This document shows positions 15,047 to 22,574 of a stretch of DNA of 64,000 bases, piece after piece. Location of the stretch: positions 62,001 to 126,000 of the forward strand of contig JAKSRI010000004.1 of NCBI GenBank assembly GCA_024403695.1. The letters are read 5' to 3'. Source of the DNA: Saccharofermentans sp. GTDB taxonomy: Bacteria > Bacillota > Clostridia > Saccharofermentanales > Saccharofermentanaceae. Below the pieces are notes generated by a model. The model was not told where the DNA came from and made no database searches. It saw nothing but the letters and a program-made list of their open reading frames with translations. Within the stretch, counting starts at the first letter, position 1, and every line of letters begins with the position of its first letter. The position numbers and the translations under genes are program-made.

Positions 15047-17464
15047 TTAGTTCTTAACTACAAAGTTCAAAATCTTACCAGGAACGTAGATTTCCTTAAC
15101 GAGCTCCTTACCTTCCAAGAAGGATGCAACCTTCTCGTCAGCCTTACCAAGAGCGATAACCTCTTCCTTAGAAGCATCAGGTGAGAATTCGATAACGCCT
15201 CTTACCTTACCGTTAACCTGAACACCAATCTTGAGCTTGGAATCCTGAATCTTGCTCTCGTCATATGTTGGCCAAGCAGACATTGTACAGAATGTCTTTC
15301 CATCAGGGTTGTTACCAAGTGTCTCCCAGATTTCCTCTGTGATGTGAGGAGCAAATGGTGAGAGAAGCTTAATGAAGATCTCGAGGTCGGACTTAGTAAT
15401 AGAACCAGCCTTGTAGAAGTCATTAATGAGAGCCATCATTGCAGCGATAGCTGTGTTGAACTTCATGTTCTCGATATCCTCAGATACCTTCTTAATTGTT
15501 TTGTGGAGCTTGTTCTCGATGTCTGCATCCTCAGCTGTTGCTGTAGCGATATCAACGAGACCAACAACTCTCTCGAGGAATCTCTTACATCCACGTGTAG
15601 CCTCATCAGACCATGGTGTAGCAGATGTGTAATCACCCATGAACATTACGTATGTTCTGAGAGTATCAGCACCGTACTTCTCAACGATGTCGAGTGGGTC
15701 AACTACGTTACCCTTAGATTTACTCATCTTCTCGCCATCTGGTCCAAGGATAAGACCCTGGTATGTTCTCTTAGCATATGGCTCTGGTGTGTTAACCTCT
15801 CCGATATCGTAGAGGAACTGATGCCAGAAACGTGAGTAGAGAAGGTGACGTGTAACGTGCTCCATACCACCATTATAGTGGTCAACTGGCATCCAGTACT
15901 CGAGCTTCTTCTTATCAGCAAAAGCCTCTGCGTTATTAGCATCGCAGAATCGGAGGAAGTACCAGGAAGATCCTGCCCACTGTGGCATTGTATCTGTCTC
16001 ACGCTTAGCTGCGCCGCCGCACTTAGGGCACTTGCAGTTTACAAATGACTCGATCTCAGCGAGAGGAGACTTACCCTCCTGACCTGGCTCGAAATTCTCA
16101 ACGTCTGGGAGTGTGAGTGGGAGCTCAGACTCAGGTACGCCTACTGTGCCGCACTCTGGGCAGTGAATGAGAGGGATTGGCTCACCCCAGTATCTCTGAC
16201 GGTTGAAAGCCCAGTCCTTCATCTTGTACTGAACACCCTTATGACCGATACCCATCTCCTCGAGCTTTTCGAGCATCTTAGCGATGGAATCCTTCTTGTT
16301 TGTGAAGCCATCGAGGAAACCGGAGTTAATCATTTCGCCGTCGCCTGTGTAAGCTTCCTTAGTGATGTCGCCACCCTTAATAACTTCGATGATGTCTACG
16401 CCGAATGCTTTTGCAAAGTCGTAGTCACGCTGGTCGTGTGCAGGAACCGCCATGATAGCGCCTGTACCGTAACCCATCATTACGTAATCTGCGATAAAGA
16501 GTGGAATCTCCTTGCCTGTGATAGGGTTAATAGCTGTGAGGCCATCAATCTTAACACCAGTCTTGTCCTTAACGAGCTGTGTTCTCTCGAACTCAGACTT
16601 TTTAGCGCACTCCTCACGGTAAGCCTCAACCTTATCCCAGTTAGAAATCTGAGCCTTGTACTTGTCGAGGATTGGGTGCTCAGGAGCAACTACCATGAAA
16701 GTAACACCATAGAGTGTGTCGCATCTTGTTGTGTAAATCTCGAGGTTGTCGTCTGTGCCAGCTACCTTAAAGTTTACGAAAGCACCTGTGGAACGACCAA
16801 TCCAGGAAACCTCCTGCTGCTTAACAGAATCAGGATAGTCAACATCATTAAGACCATCGAGGAGTCTGTCAGCGTAGTCTGTAATTCTAAGGAACCAAAC
16901 ATCCTTAGAGAGCTGTACTACGTCGCTGTGACAAACGTCGCACTTACCACCCTGGGAGTCCTCGTTAGAAAGAACTACCTTACACTGTGGGCAGTAGTTA
17001 ACCAAAGTCTTGGAACGGAATACGAGACCCTTCTCGAAAAGCTTAAGGAAAATCCACTGTGTCCACTTGTAGTAATCTGCACGGGAAGTAGCGAACTCAC
17101 GTGACCAGTCAAAGGAGAAACCTGCCTGCTTAAGCTGATCGGAGAAGTGAGCGATGTTCTTCTCTGTGATGATGTGTGGATGTGTATTTGTCTTGATAGC
17201 ATAGTTCTCAGCTGGAAGACCAAAGGAGTCAAATCCGATAGGGAAGAGAACATTGTAGCCCTGCATTCTTCTCTTACGTGAGAGAACCTCTACAGAGGAG
17301 TAAGCCTTAATGTGACCAACGTGCATTCCTGCTCCAGATGGATAAGGGAACTCTACGAGGCCGTACCACTTTGGACGGGAATCGAAGTCAACTGCTTCGA
17401 AAATCTTGGCATCAGCCCAAGCTTTCTGCCACTTTGGTTCGATATTTTTATAATCGAATTTCAT
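15047..17464 (-). CDS. leuS: Leucyl-tRNA synthetase
   Basis: Class I synthetase that charges tRNA-Leu. HIGH motif variant MHVGHIKAYSS near residue 48; zinc-ribbon-like Cys clusters NYCPQCKVVLS and KCDVCHSD; a CP1 editing domain with IYTTRCDTLYGVTF and the late GTGAIMAVPAHDQRD site; the KMSKSKGNVVDP loop at about 570; C-terminal anticodon-binding and ValRS-like tail ending GKILNFVVKN. At 805 residues it is of normal bacterial length. GAGG lies 7 bases upstream of the ATG. The short leader (about 100 bases to the divergent Fur promoter) leaves no room for a T-box. A membrane GT-C-like gene follows closely. Confidence 0.97.
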   Translation of the reverse strand: MKFDYKNIEPKWQKAWADAKIFEAVDFDSRPKWYGLVEFPYPSGAGMHVGHIKAYSSVEVLSRKRRMQGYNVLFPIGFDSFGLPAENYAIKTNTHPHIITEKNIAHFSDQLKQAGFSFDWSREFATSRADYYKWTQWIFLKLFEKGLVFRSKTLVNYCPQCKVVLSNEDSQGGKCDVCHSDVVQLSKDVWFLRITDYADRLLDGLNDVDYPDSVKQQEVSWIGRSTGAFVNFKVAGTDDNLEIYTTRCDTLYGVTFMVVAPEHPILDKYKAQISNWDKVEAYREECAKKSEFERTQLVKDKTGVKIDGLTAINPITGKEIPLFIADYVMMGYGTGAIMAVPAHDQRDYDFAKAFGVDIIEVIKGGDITKEAYTGDGEMINSGFLDGFTNKKDSIAKMLEKLEEMGIGHKGVQYKMKDWAFNRQRYWGEPIPLIHCPECGTVGVPESELPLTLPDVENFEPGQEGKSPLAEIESFVNCKCPKCGGAAKRETDTMPQWAGSSWYFLRFCDANNAEAFADKKKLEYWMPVDHYNGGMEHVTRHLLYSRFWHQFLYDIGEVNTPEPYAKRTYQGLILGPDGEKMSKSKGNVVDPLDIVEKYGADTLRTYVMFMGDYTSATPWSDEATRGCKRFLERVVGLVDIATATAEDADIENKLHKTIKKVSEDIENMKFNTAIAAMMALINDFYKAGSITKSDLEIFIKLLSPFAPHITEEIWETLGNNPDGKTFCTMSAWPTYDESKIQDSKLKIGVQVNGKVRGVIEFSPDASKEEVIALGKADEKVASFLEGKELVKEIYVPGKILNFVVKN

Positions 17465-17495
17465 AATTGTTACCTCTTATATATATAAAATAATT

Positions 17496-17508
17496 ACAAA
17501 CTGTTTGT
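17496..17508. promoter_or_regulatory. Palindrome in the leuS upstream region
   Basis: ACAAACTGTTTGT is a perfect 6-1-6 palindrome about 32 bases ahead of the leuS start. On the minus strand it overlaps a plausible promoter (CTGACA, about 17 bases, then an AT-rich TTATAT). It could be an operator or part of the promoter; no regulator can be named. Confidence 0.35.
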
Positions 17509-17570
17509 CAGTATATACTATATTTTTTGAATAAAAAAGTCCGATATGACGTTTTTTCTGGTTGTCGACG

Positions 17571-17641
17571 TTGACTTTTATGGTTGGTGCGAGTAAAGTA
17601 TGGTCACAAATTGAAAATGAAAACCGTTTTCAATTTGTGAC
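17571..17641 (+). promoter_or_regulatory. Promoter and Fur/Zur-type operator of the zur-zip operon
   Basis: Promoter TTGACT (17571-17576), 17 bases, TAAAGT (17594-17599). Over the start point lies a 15-bp perfect inverted repeat 17603-17617 / 17627-17641 (GTCACAAATTGAAAA and complement, 9-base loop). Nested in it is a 7-1-7 palindrome TGAAAACCGTTTTCA at 17618-17632, the geometry of Fur-family boxes. A T5 run follows the right arm, so the RNA could also form a terminator-like hairpin. Autorepression by the adjacent Fur-family protein is inferred. Confidence 0.65.
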
Positions 17642-17672
17642 TTTTTCATTACAGCGACACTTAAGAGGGAAA

Positions 17673-18119
17673 ATGAATAATCGCGGAAACTACAAGACAA
17701 AGCAGTACGATGAGCTTTTGGAATACCTTTCTACAATTGAAGGTAAGCACTTTAATGTGTGTGATATTCATGACCATTTCTTAAGTAGCGGAAAGAATAT
17801 TGGAACAACAACTATCTACAGACAACTCGACCGTATGGTGGATGAGGGCCTCGTAGCAAAGTATGTGCTGGAACCGGGAAGTCCTGCATGTTTTGAATAT
17901 ATGTCCCCTGATAAGCATGTTAAGGGTGAGGTTTGCTTTCACTTAAGATGTGAGGTTTGTGGCAGACTTATCCATATGCATTGTGATGAATTAGATGGAA
18001 TTACCGACCATATTATGGAGGAGCACGGATTCCGCGTAAATCCTTTAAGAACAGTGTTTTATGGCGTGTGTCAGGAATGTATGGAAGATGATGAGGAGGG
18101 AAAGAAGTTATGCCGTTGA
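17673..18119 (+). CDS. Fur-family regulator, probably zinc-responsive (Zur-like)
   Basis: Metal-dependent repressor. The winged helix shows the Fur signature (VCDIHDHFLSSGKNIGTTTI then YRQLDRMVDEGLVAKY), and the dimer domain holds FHLRCEVCGRLIHMHCDEL and a late CQECMED, the two CxxC pairs of a structural zinc site; His residues in HLRCEVC and HMHCDEL suit a regulatory metal site. With the ATG at 17673, preceded by AGAGGG, it has 148 residues, the family length; the upstream in-frame extension to 17562 would run through the promoter and operator. It overlaps the ZIP transporter gene by 10 bases, so the natural role is zinc homeostasis. Mn or Fe sensing cannot be excluded by sequence alone. Confidence 0.85.
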   Translation: MNNRGNYKTKQYDELLEYLSTIEGKHFNVCDIHDHFLSSGKNIGTTTIYRQLDRMVDEGLVAKYVLEPGSPACFEYMSPDKHVKGEVCFHLRCEVCGRLIHMHCDELDGITDHIMEEHGFRVNPLRTVFYGVCQECMEDDEEGKKLCR

Positions 18120-18838
18120 TGATTACTTTAGTTGCGGGACTTTTTATCCTTCTCGGAGCCTTTGCCATTAAGTTTTTCAAGGAGACACACAAGGTAGAGA
18201 TTATATCTTTCGCACTCGCCCTTGGCGCACTTGTTTCCCTTATGATTTTTGACCTTATTCCGGATATGTTTGAGGGTGAGATTAAGTGGTATCTGGTTAT
18301 CGTTTTTGTGGCGGTTGGCTTTGGTATTCTGGTGCTTCTTGACCTTTTCGCACCAGACCACGAAGACCATCATGACACAGAGGAAAACCATGATGAGGAG
18401 AACTCTGCCCATATCGGAATCATGTCCGCGCTGGCAGTAATTCTTCACAATATTGTTGAGGGAATGACAGTTTATACTATGGCCATGGACGACGTGAAGC
18501 AGGGACTTATTCTTGCCATCGGAATCGGTCTACATAACATTCCTATGGGCATGCTTATCTTCTCCACTTTGGCACATAAGCCTAAGAAGGATAAGTATAT
18601 TCTCACATCTGCGGTAGTCCTCTCGACTCCACTTGGCGGCGTTCTCATGATGCTCTTAAGCGGACTTCTGACAGAGGCAATTATTGCCGCTCTTGTATGT
18701 GTAGCAGCTGGCATGATCGTATATCTTATTGCTATGGAGCTCGCACCTCATGTAATAAAAACTAAGCCGGTTAACCTCTCTGTTGTAGGTGTTGTTATTG
18801 GTTTTGCAGTAGTAGCTGTTAGTTGTCTTTTGGGATAA
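18110..18838 (+). CDS. ZIP-family metal transporter, probably zinc uptake
   Basis: Membrane transporter of 242 residues with about eight hydrophobic segments. The cytoplasmic loop after segment 3 is His/Asp rich (FAPDHEDHHDTEENHDEE), and the metal-site helices carry ILHNIVEGMTVY and GIGLHNIPMGML, the paired HNxxEG and HNxP motifs of ZIP segments 4 and 5. Its start lies inside the preceding Fur-family gene (10-base overlap), with GGAGGG about 10 bases upstream, so the two are translated from one mRNA. Direction and metal (zinc, maybe iron or manganese) follow from family knowledge and the Fur partner. Confidence 0.88.
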   Translation: MPLMITLVAGLFILLGAFAIKFFKETHKVEIISFALALGALVSLMIFDLIPDMFEGEIKWYLVIVFVAVGFGILVLLDLFAPDHEDHHDTEENHDEENSAHIGIMSALAVILHNIVEGMTVYTMAMDDVKQGLILAIGIGLHNIPMGMLIFSTLAHKPKKDKYILTSAVVLSTPLGGVLMMLLSGLLTEAIIAALVCVAAGMIVYLIAMELAPHVIKTKPVNLSVVGVVIGFAVVAVSCLLG

Positions 18839-18916
18839 ATATACTGAAACGGCTTAATTTTTACTCTCTTTTTATAAAAATAATAGAATCAAAGAGGTTT
18901 CTCTTGATGAATATGG

Positions 18917-18938
18917 GGTCATAAACTAAACTATGACC
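18917..18938 (+). promoter_or_regulatory. Inverted repeat upstream of the hydratase gene
   Basis: GGTCATA (18917-18923) and TATGACC (18932-18938) form a 7-bp perfect inverted repeat with an 8-base spacer, 38 bases before the hydratase start. It may be an operator or leader hairpin; no T-tract follows. Confidence 0.4.
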
Positions 18939-18975
18939 ATCGGGAAATACAATTTATGAAAAGGTGGTAAAAGAA

Positions 18976-21261
18976 ATGAAGCTTTACGACTCAGGAGTTT
19001 ATCTTGTAAACGGCTGTGAAATCGTACCAGAAGCTGAAGCTGCTAAGGTTCAGGCAATGACAGGTACAGCTGCCGTAAAGGAAACTGCCAAGAAGGGTAC
19101 AATCGCTTACGGTATCCTCGAAGCACACAACACAAATGACAACATGGATGCACTCAAGATTAAGTTCGACGCTATGGCATCCCACGATATCACATATGTT
19201 GGTATCATCCAGACATCCAGAGCATCTGGTATGGAGGAGTTCCCACTCCCTTACGTTCTCACATGCTGCCACAACTCACTTTGTGCTGTAGGTGGAACAA
19301 TTAATGATGATGATCACCTCTTCGGTCTTAGTGCAGCTAAGAAGTACGGCGGAATTTATGTTCCACCTCATATCGCAGTTATTCACCAGTACATGCGTGA
19401 GATGTTCGCAGGTTGTGGCAAGATGATTCTTGGTTCTGACTCCCACACACGTTATGGTGCCCTCGGTACAATGGCTATCGGTGAGGGCGGCGGAGAGCTT
19501 TCAAAGCAGCTCCTCAAGCAGACATACGACGTAGCTTATCCAGGTGTAGTTGCTATTTACCTTAAGGGTAAGCCAGCAGCTTGCGTAGGACCACACGACG
19601 TAGCTCTCGCTATCATCAAGGAAGTATTTAAGAACGGTTACGTTAAGAACAAGGTAATGGAGTTCGTAGGTCCTGGTGTTTCTTCCATGACTACAGATTT
19701 CAGAATCGGTATCGACGTAATGACAACAGAGACAACATGTTTGTCCTCTATCTGGAGAACAGATGCTGATACTCAGGAGTACCTTGCTAAGCACGGTCGT
19801 ATCGGTGATTACAAGGAGCTCGAGCCAGCTACTATCGCTTACTATGATGGATGTCTCGAGATTGACCTTTCTGAGATTAAGCCAATGATCGCTCTTCCAT
19901 TCCACCCATCCAACGCTTACACAATCAGCGAGCTCTATGAGAACCTCGAGGATATCCTCCGCGAGACAGAGAAGGCAGCTGATGAGGTTGCTGGTGGTCG
20001 TGCAGAGTTCCATCTCCTTGATAAGGTTGTTGATGGCAAGCTTATGGTTCAGCAGGGTGTTATCGGAGGATGTTCCGGTGGATCTTACTCCTCTATCGTA
20101 GAGGCAGCTAATGCTATCAAGGGCAAGTCCATTGGTAACGGTGAGTTCTACCTCTCCATCTACCCAGCTTCCCAGCCTGTATTTACAGATCTCGATCGTA
20201 AGGGTTACCTCGCAGACCTCATGGATGCAGGTGCAATTATCAGAACAGCTTTCTGTGGACCTTGCTTCGGTGCAGGTGATACTCCAGCTAACAACGCACT
20301 CTCCATTCGTCATGCTACACGTAACTTCCCTAACAGAGAAGGTTCTAAGCCAGGTAATGGTCAGCTCGCAGCAGTTGCTCTTATGGATGCTAAGTCTATC
20401 GCAGCTACAGCAGCTAACGGTGGTGTTCTTACATCCGCTGAGGAGCTCGATTGCTGGGGTGATATTCCAGAGTACAACTTCGACGACAGATCCTACAAGT
20501 CTCGTGTATACAATGGTTACAACGCAGCTAATAAGGATGCAGATTTGAGATTTGGTCCTAACATTAAGGACTGGCCAGAGATGGAGGCACTCGCTGATAA
20601 CATTCTCCTTAAGGTTGCTTCTAAGATTTTGGATGATGTAACAACAACTGATGAGCTTATCCCATCTGGTGAGACATCTTCCTTCCGTTCCAACCCACTC
20701 GGTCTTGCTGAGTTCACACTCTCCAGAAGAGATCCAGAGTATGTAGCTAAGGCAAAGGCTGTACGTAGCTTAGAGGATGCTCGTCTCGCAGGTAACACAG
20801 ATGCTTCTATCGCTGAGGCGTTCAAGGTAATCAACACAATTCCAGGTCAGGCTGATGTTAAGGCTTCTGACGTAGAGATTGGTTCTGTAGTATATGCTAA
20901 TAAGCCAGGTGACGGATCTGCTCGTGAGCAGGCTGCTTCCTGTCAGAGAGTACTTGGTGCTCTTGCTAACATTACTCAGGAGTATGCTACTAAGAGATAC
21001 AGATCCAACTGTATGAACTGGGGTATGGTTCCATTCCACCTTAAGGGTGAGCCAACAGCATTCGACGTTGACGATCTCATTTACGTTCCAGGCATCCGTA
21101 AGTTCCTCGATGACAATAAGCTCGATTCTATCCCTGCTTATGTAATCAAGGACGGTAAGGCTACAGAAATCGAGCTTTACATCCAGCCAATGACTGAGAA
21201 TGAGCGTAAGATTGTTAAGGCAGGCTGCCTCATCAACTACAACAGAAACGGTCAGCAGTAA
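18976..21261 (+). CDS. Aconitase-superfamily hydratase (YbhJ-like)
   Basis: 4Fe-4S hydro-lyase. The three cluster cysteines are visible as Cys366 in [10 protein letters not shown] and Cys427/Cys430 in [11 protein letters not shown], matching the CTNSS and CGPCIGQ motifs of aconitase, and [14 protein letters not shown] is the substrate-site motif. A swivelling fourth domain holds [13 protein letters not shown], the place of the catalytic serine loop. At 761 residues it resembles the YbhJ branch more than AcnA or LeuC, so citrate/isocitrate activity is possible but not shown. ATG 18976 is chosen: AAGGTGG (18961-18967) is 8 bases upstream, and the GTG at 18964 overlaps it. Codons are strongly optimised, suggesting high expression. 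It is monocistronic, with a strong terminator. Confidence 0.82.
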   Translation: MKLYDSGVYLVNGCEIVPEAEAAKVQAMTGTAAVKETAKKGTIAYGILEAHNTNDNMDALKIKFDAMASHDITYVGIIQTSRASGMEEFPLPYVLTCCHNSLCAVGGTINDDDHLFGLSAAKKYGGIYVPPHIAVIHQYMREMFAGCGKMILGSDSHTRYGALGTMAIGEGGGELSKQLLKQTYDVAYPGVVAIYLKGKPAACVGPHDVALAIIKEVFKNGYVKNKVMEFVGPGVSSMTTDFRIGIDVMTTETTCLSSIWRTDADTQEYLAKHGRIGDYKELEPATIAYYDGCLEIDLSEIKPMIALPFHPSNAYTISELYENLEDILRETEKAADEVAGGRAEFHLLDKVVDGKLMVQQGVIGGCSGGSYSSIVEAANAIKGKSIGNGEFYLSIYPASQPVFTDLDRKGYLADLMDAGAIIRTAFCGPCFGAGDTPANNALSIRHATRNFPNREGSKPGNGQLAAVALMDAKSIAATAANGGVLTSAEELDCWGDIPEYNFDDRSYKSRVYNGYNAANKDADLRFGPNIKDWPEMEALADNILLKVASKILDDVTTTDELIPSGETSSFRSNPLGLAEFTLSRRDPEYVAKAKAVRSLEDARLAGNTDASIAEAFKVINTIPGQADVKASDVEIGSVVYANKPGDGSAREQAASCQRVLGALANITQEYATKRYRSNCMNWGMVPFHLKGEPTAFDVDDLIYVPGIRKFLDDNKLDSIPAYVIKDGKATEIELYIQPMTENERKIVKAGCLINYNRNGQQ

Positions 21262-21289
21262 TTAACTGATATTTACAGACAAAATTTTT

Positions 21290-21322
21290 CCCCAGGTTAC
21301 TAGGTAGCCTGGGGATTTTGTT
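21290..21322 (+). terminator. Terminator of the hydratase gene
   Basis: Eleven-base stem 21290-21300 / 21304-21314 (CCCCAGGTTAC against GTAGCCTGGGG, one G-U), 3-base loop, then ATTTTGTTTTG. The AAAATTTTT before the stem could let it serve the converging minus-strand gene as well. Confidence 0.85.
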
Positions 21323-21344
21323 TTGTTTGTTTTGTACTTGAAGA

Positions 21345-21791
21345 TTAGTAAGCTTCGTTCTTGCCGCTTTTAACAGTAATAACTGTCATTCCAATTCCAA
21401 CTCCAACGAGTACAACTGCAAATATGCCGAAAACAGCGAGGAGAACAACAGTTCCTTCTTTGGTGAGAACTTCGATGCTGCCACTGGAATTCTCGTATAC
21501 ATAAATATCTATGTCACCGCCTTCGTGCATAGAGGAAGAATAGTAGCCAAGTTTGTAGTGCTCGTACTCTTTATCATCGTACTCGAAGTCAACATAAACC
21601 TTATGTTCAGTCTTTGTCTTACCCTTGGAGCTTCGCTTGTGAATTGTCTCGATCTCATCAATTACAGCTGTTACTTTCTCAGATTCAGCAATCTTGTTTT
21701 CATTGGTTCTGTAAAGGAAAAATCCTCCAACACCAAGTAAAATTCCTGCGAGAATCATAACGATTCCACCAACTAAAGTCTTTTTGTTCAT
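21345..21791 (-). CDS. DUF3592-like membrane protein
   Basis: Protein of 148 residues: N-terminal membrane segment (about 5-27), an outside beta domain (EKVTAVIDEIETIHKR, KVYVDFEYDDKEYEHYKLGY, GGDIDIYVYENSSG), and a second membrane segment (about 115-138). The VxVDFEYD and GDxIxIYVY strands between two helices are the DUF3592 pattern, shared loosely with the protein at 12764-13222. The ATG is preceded on the minus strand by GAGGGAG. It converges on the hydratase gene and is divergent from the AlkD-like gene. Function unknown. Confidence 0.68.
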   Translation of the reverse strand: MNKKTLVGGIVMILAGILLGVGGFFLYRTNENKIAESEKVTAVIDEIETIHKRSSKGKTKTEHKVYVDFEYDDKEYEHYKLGYYSSSMHEGGDIDIYVYENSSGSIEVLTKEGTVVLLAVFGIFAVVLVGVGIGMTVITVKSGKNEAY

Positions 21792-21854
21792 AATATTCTC
21801 CCTCTTAGGTCTTATAATGTGGTTATAGATAAAATTTTAATGTTGGAGTATTTT

Positions 21855-22538
21855 ATGTCAATTGCGGAAACTGTGAGAAAAGAACTATATAAACTCCAGG
21901 ATGGCAAATATGCTGACTTCTCAGCCAAGCTTTCCCCTGATATGAAGCGAGAAGACTTCATTGGAGTGCGCACCCCTGCGCTGAAGGAAATGGCGAAGCG
22001 CATGGTAAAGGATGGCACCGGAAGTGAGTTTATCAGGGAACTTCCTCATAAATATTTCGAGGAGAATCAGCTCCACGCTTTTATTATTTCTCTTGAGAAG
22101 GATTTTGATGTGGCTATTAAGGAAGTGGAGAAGTTTCTGCCATACATAGATAATTGGGCAACCTGTGATCAGTTGAGGAGCAAGGCTTTTGCCAAATATC
22201 CTGATAGATTATTGCCGTACATTGATAAATGGCTCACATCTAGAAAGACATATACTATACGTTTTGGTATAGGAGCCCTCATGTGTTATTTTCTGGACGA
22301 CAAATTTAAGTCAGAGTACCTAAGCAAGGTGGCCGCTGTTAAATCTGATGAGTACTACATTAACATGATGATTGCCTGGTATTTTGCCACTGCACTTGCC
22401 AAGCAGTGGGAGGCGACAGTGCCTTACATTGAAGAGTACAGATTACCTGAGTGGGTTCACCGTAAGACTATTCAGAAAGCGGTAGAAAGTTTCCGTGTGA
22501 GTGATGAACAGAAGGCTTATTTTAAGACTTTCCGATGA
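21855..22538 (+). CDS. DNA alkylation repair protein, AlkD-like
   Basis: HEAT-repeat glycosylase family that removes alkylated bases such as 3-methyladenine or 7-methylguanine adducts. The run of paired amphipathic helices is clear, with the family stretches FIGVRTPALKEMAKRM, NWATCDQLRSKAFAKY, TIRFGIGALMCYFL, YYINMMIAWYFATALAK and WVHRKTIQKAVESFR. At 228 residues it has the family length. ATG 21855, with GGAG 6 bases upstream, is preferred to the GTG at 21819, which overlaps the likely -10 TATAAT (21813-21818). Its stop abuts the -35 of the copper operon by one base, and no terminator separates them, so some read-through into copA is expected. Confidence 0.85.
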   Translation: MSIAETVRKELYKLQDGKYADFSAKLSPDMKREDFIGVRTPALKEMAKRMVKDGTGSEFIRELPHKYFEENQLHAFIISLEKDFDVAIKEVEKFLPYIDNWATCDQLRSKAFAKYPDRLLPYIDKWLTSRKTYTIRFGIGALMCYFLDDKFKSEYLSKVAAVKSDEYYINMMIAWYFATALAKQWEATVPYIEEYRLPEWVHRKTIQKAVESFRVSDEQKAYFKTFR

Positions 22539-22568
22539 TTGACAAGATACCCCCTGGGGGTATATAAC
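22539..22568 (+). promoter_or_regulatory. copA promoter with CsoR-type operator
   Basis: Promoter TTGACA (22539-22544) and TATAAC (22563-22568), spacing 18 (or TATATA at 22561, spacing 16). The spacer contains the perfect palindrome ATACCCCC-T-GGGGGTAT (22547-22563), the C-tract/G-tract form known for CsoR copper operators. The csoR gene is third in the same operon, so copper-relieved autorepression is expected. The start point falls at about 22573-22575, that is at the copA ATG. Confidence 0.88.
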
Positions 22569-22574
22569 TTAGAC

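Noticed and set aside
16163..17104. Long open frame (313 codons) on the plus strand opposite leuS
   Set aside because: It is fully antisense to a well-conserved synthetase, has no ribosome site and encodes a Cys/Leu/Val-rich sequence with no family pattern: a shadow of codon bias.
17465..17570. T-box riboswitch for leuS
   Set aside because: The leader is only about 100 bases, and no T-box sequence or terminator/antiterminator pair is visible on the minus strand.
17562..17672. N-terminal extension of the Fur-family protein from 17562
   Set aside because: It would translate the promoter and operator, and the family length and ribosome site point to ATG 17673.
19501..20313. Open frame of 270 codons on the minus strand inside the hydratase gene
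   Set aside because: Antisense to a strongly codon-biased gene whose third-base pattern removes stops on the other strand.
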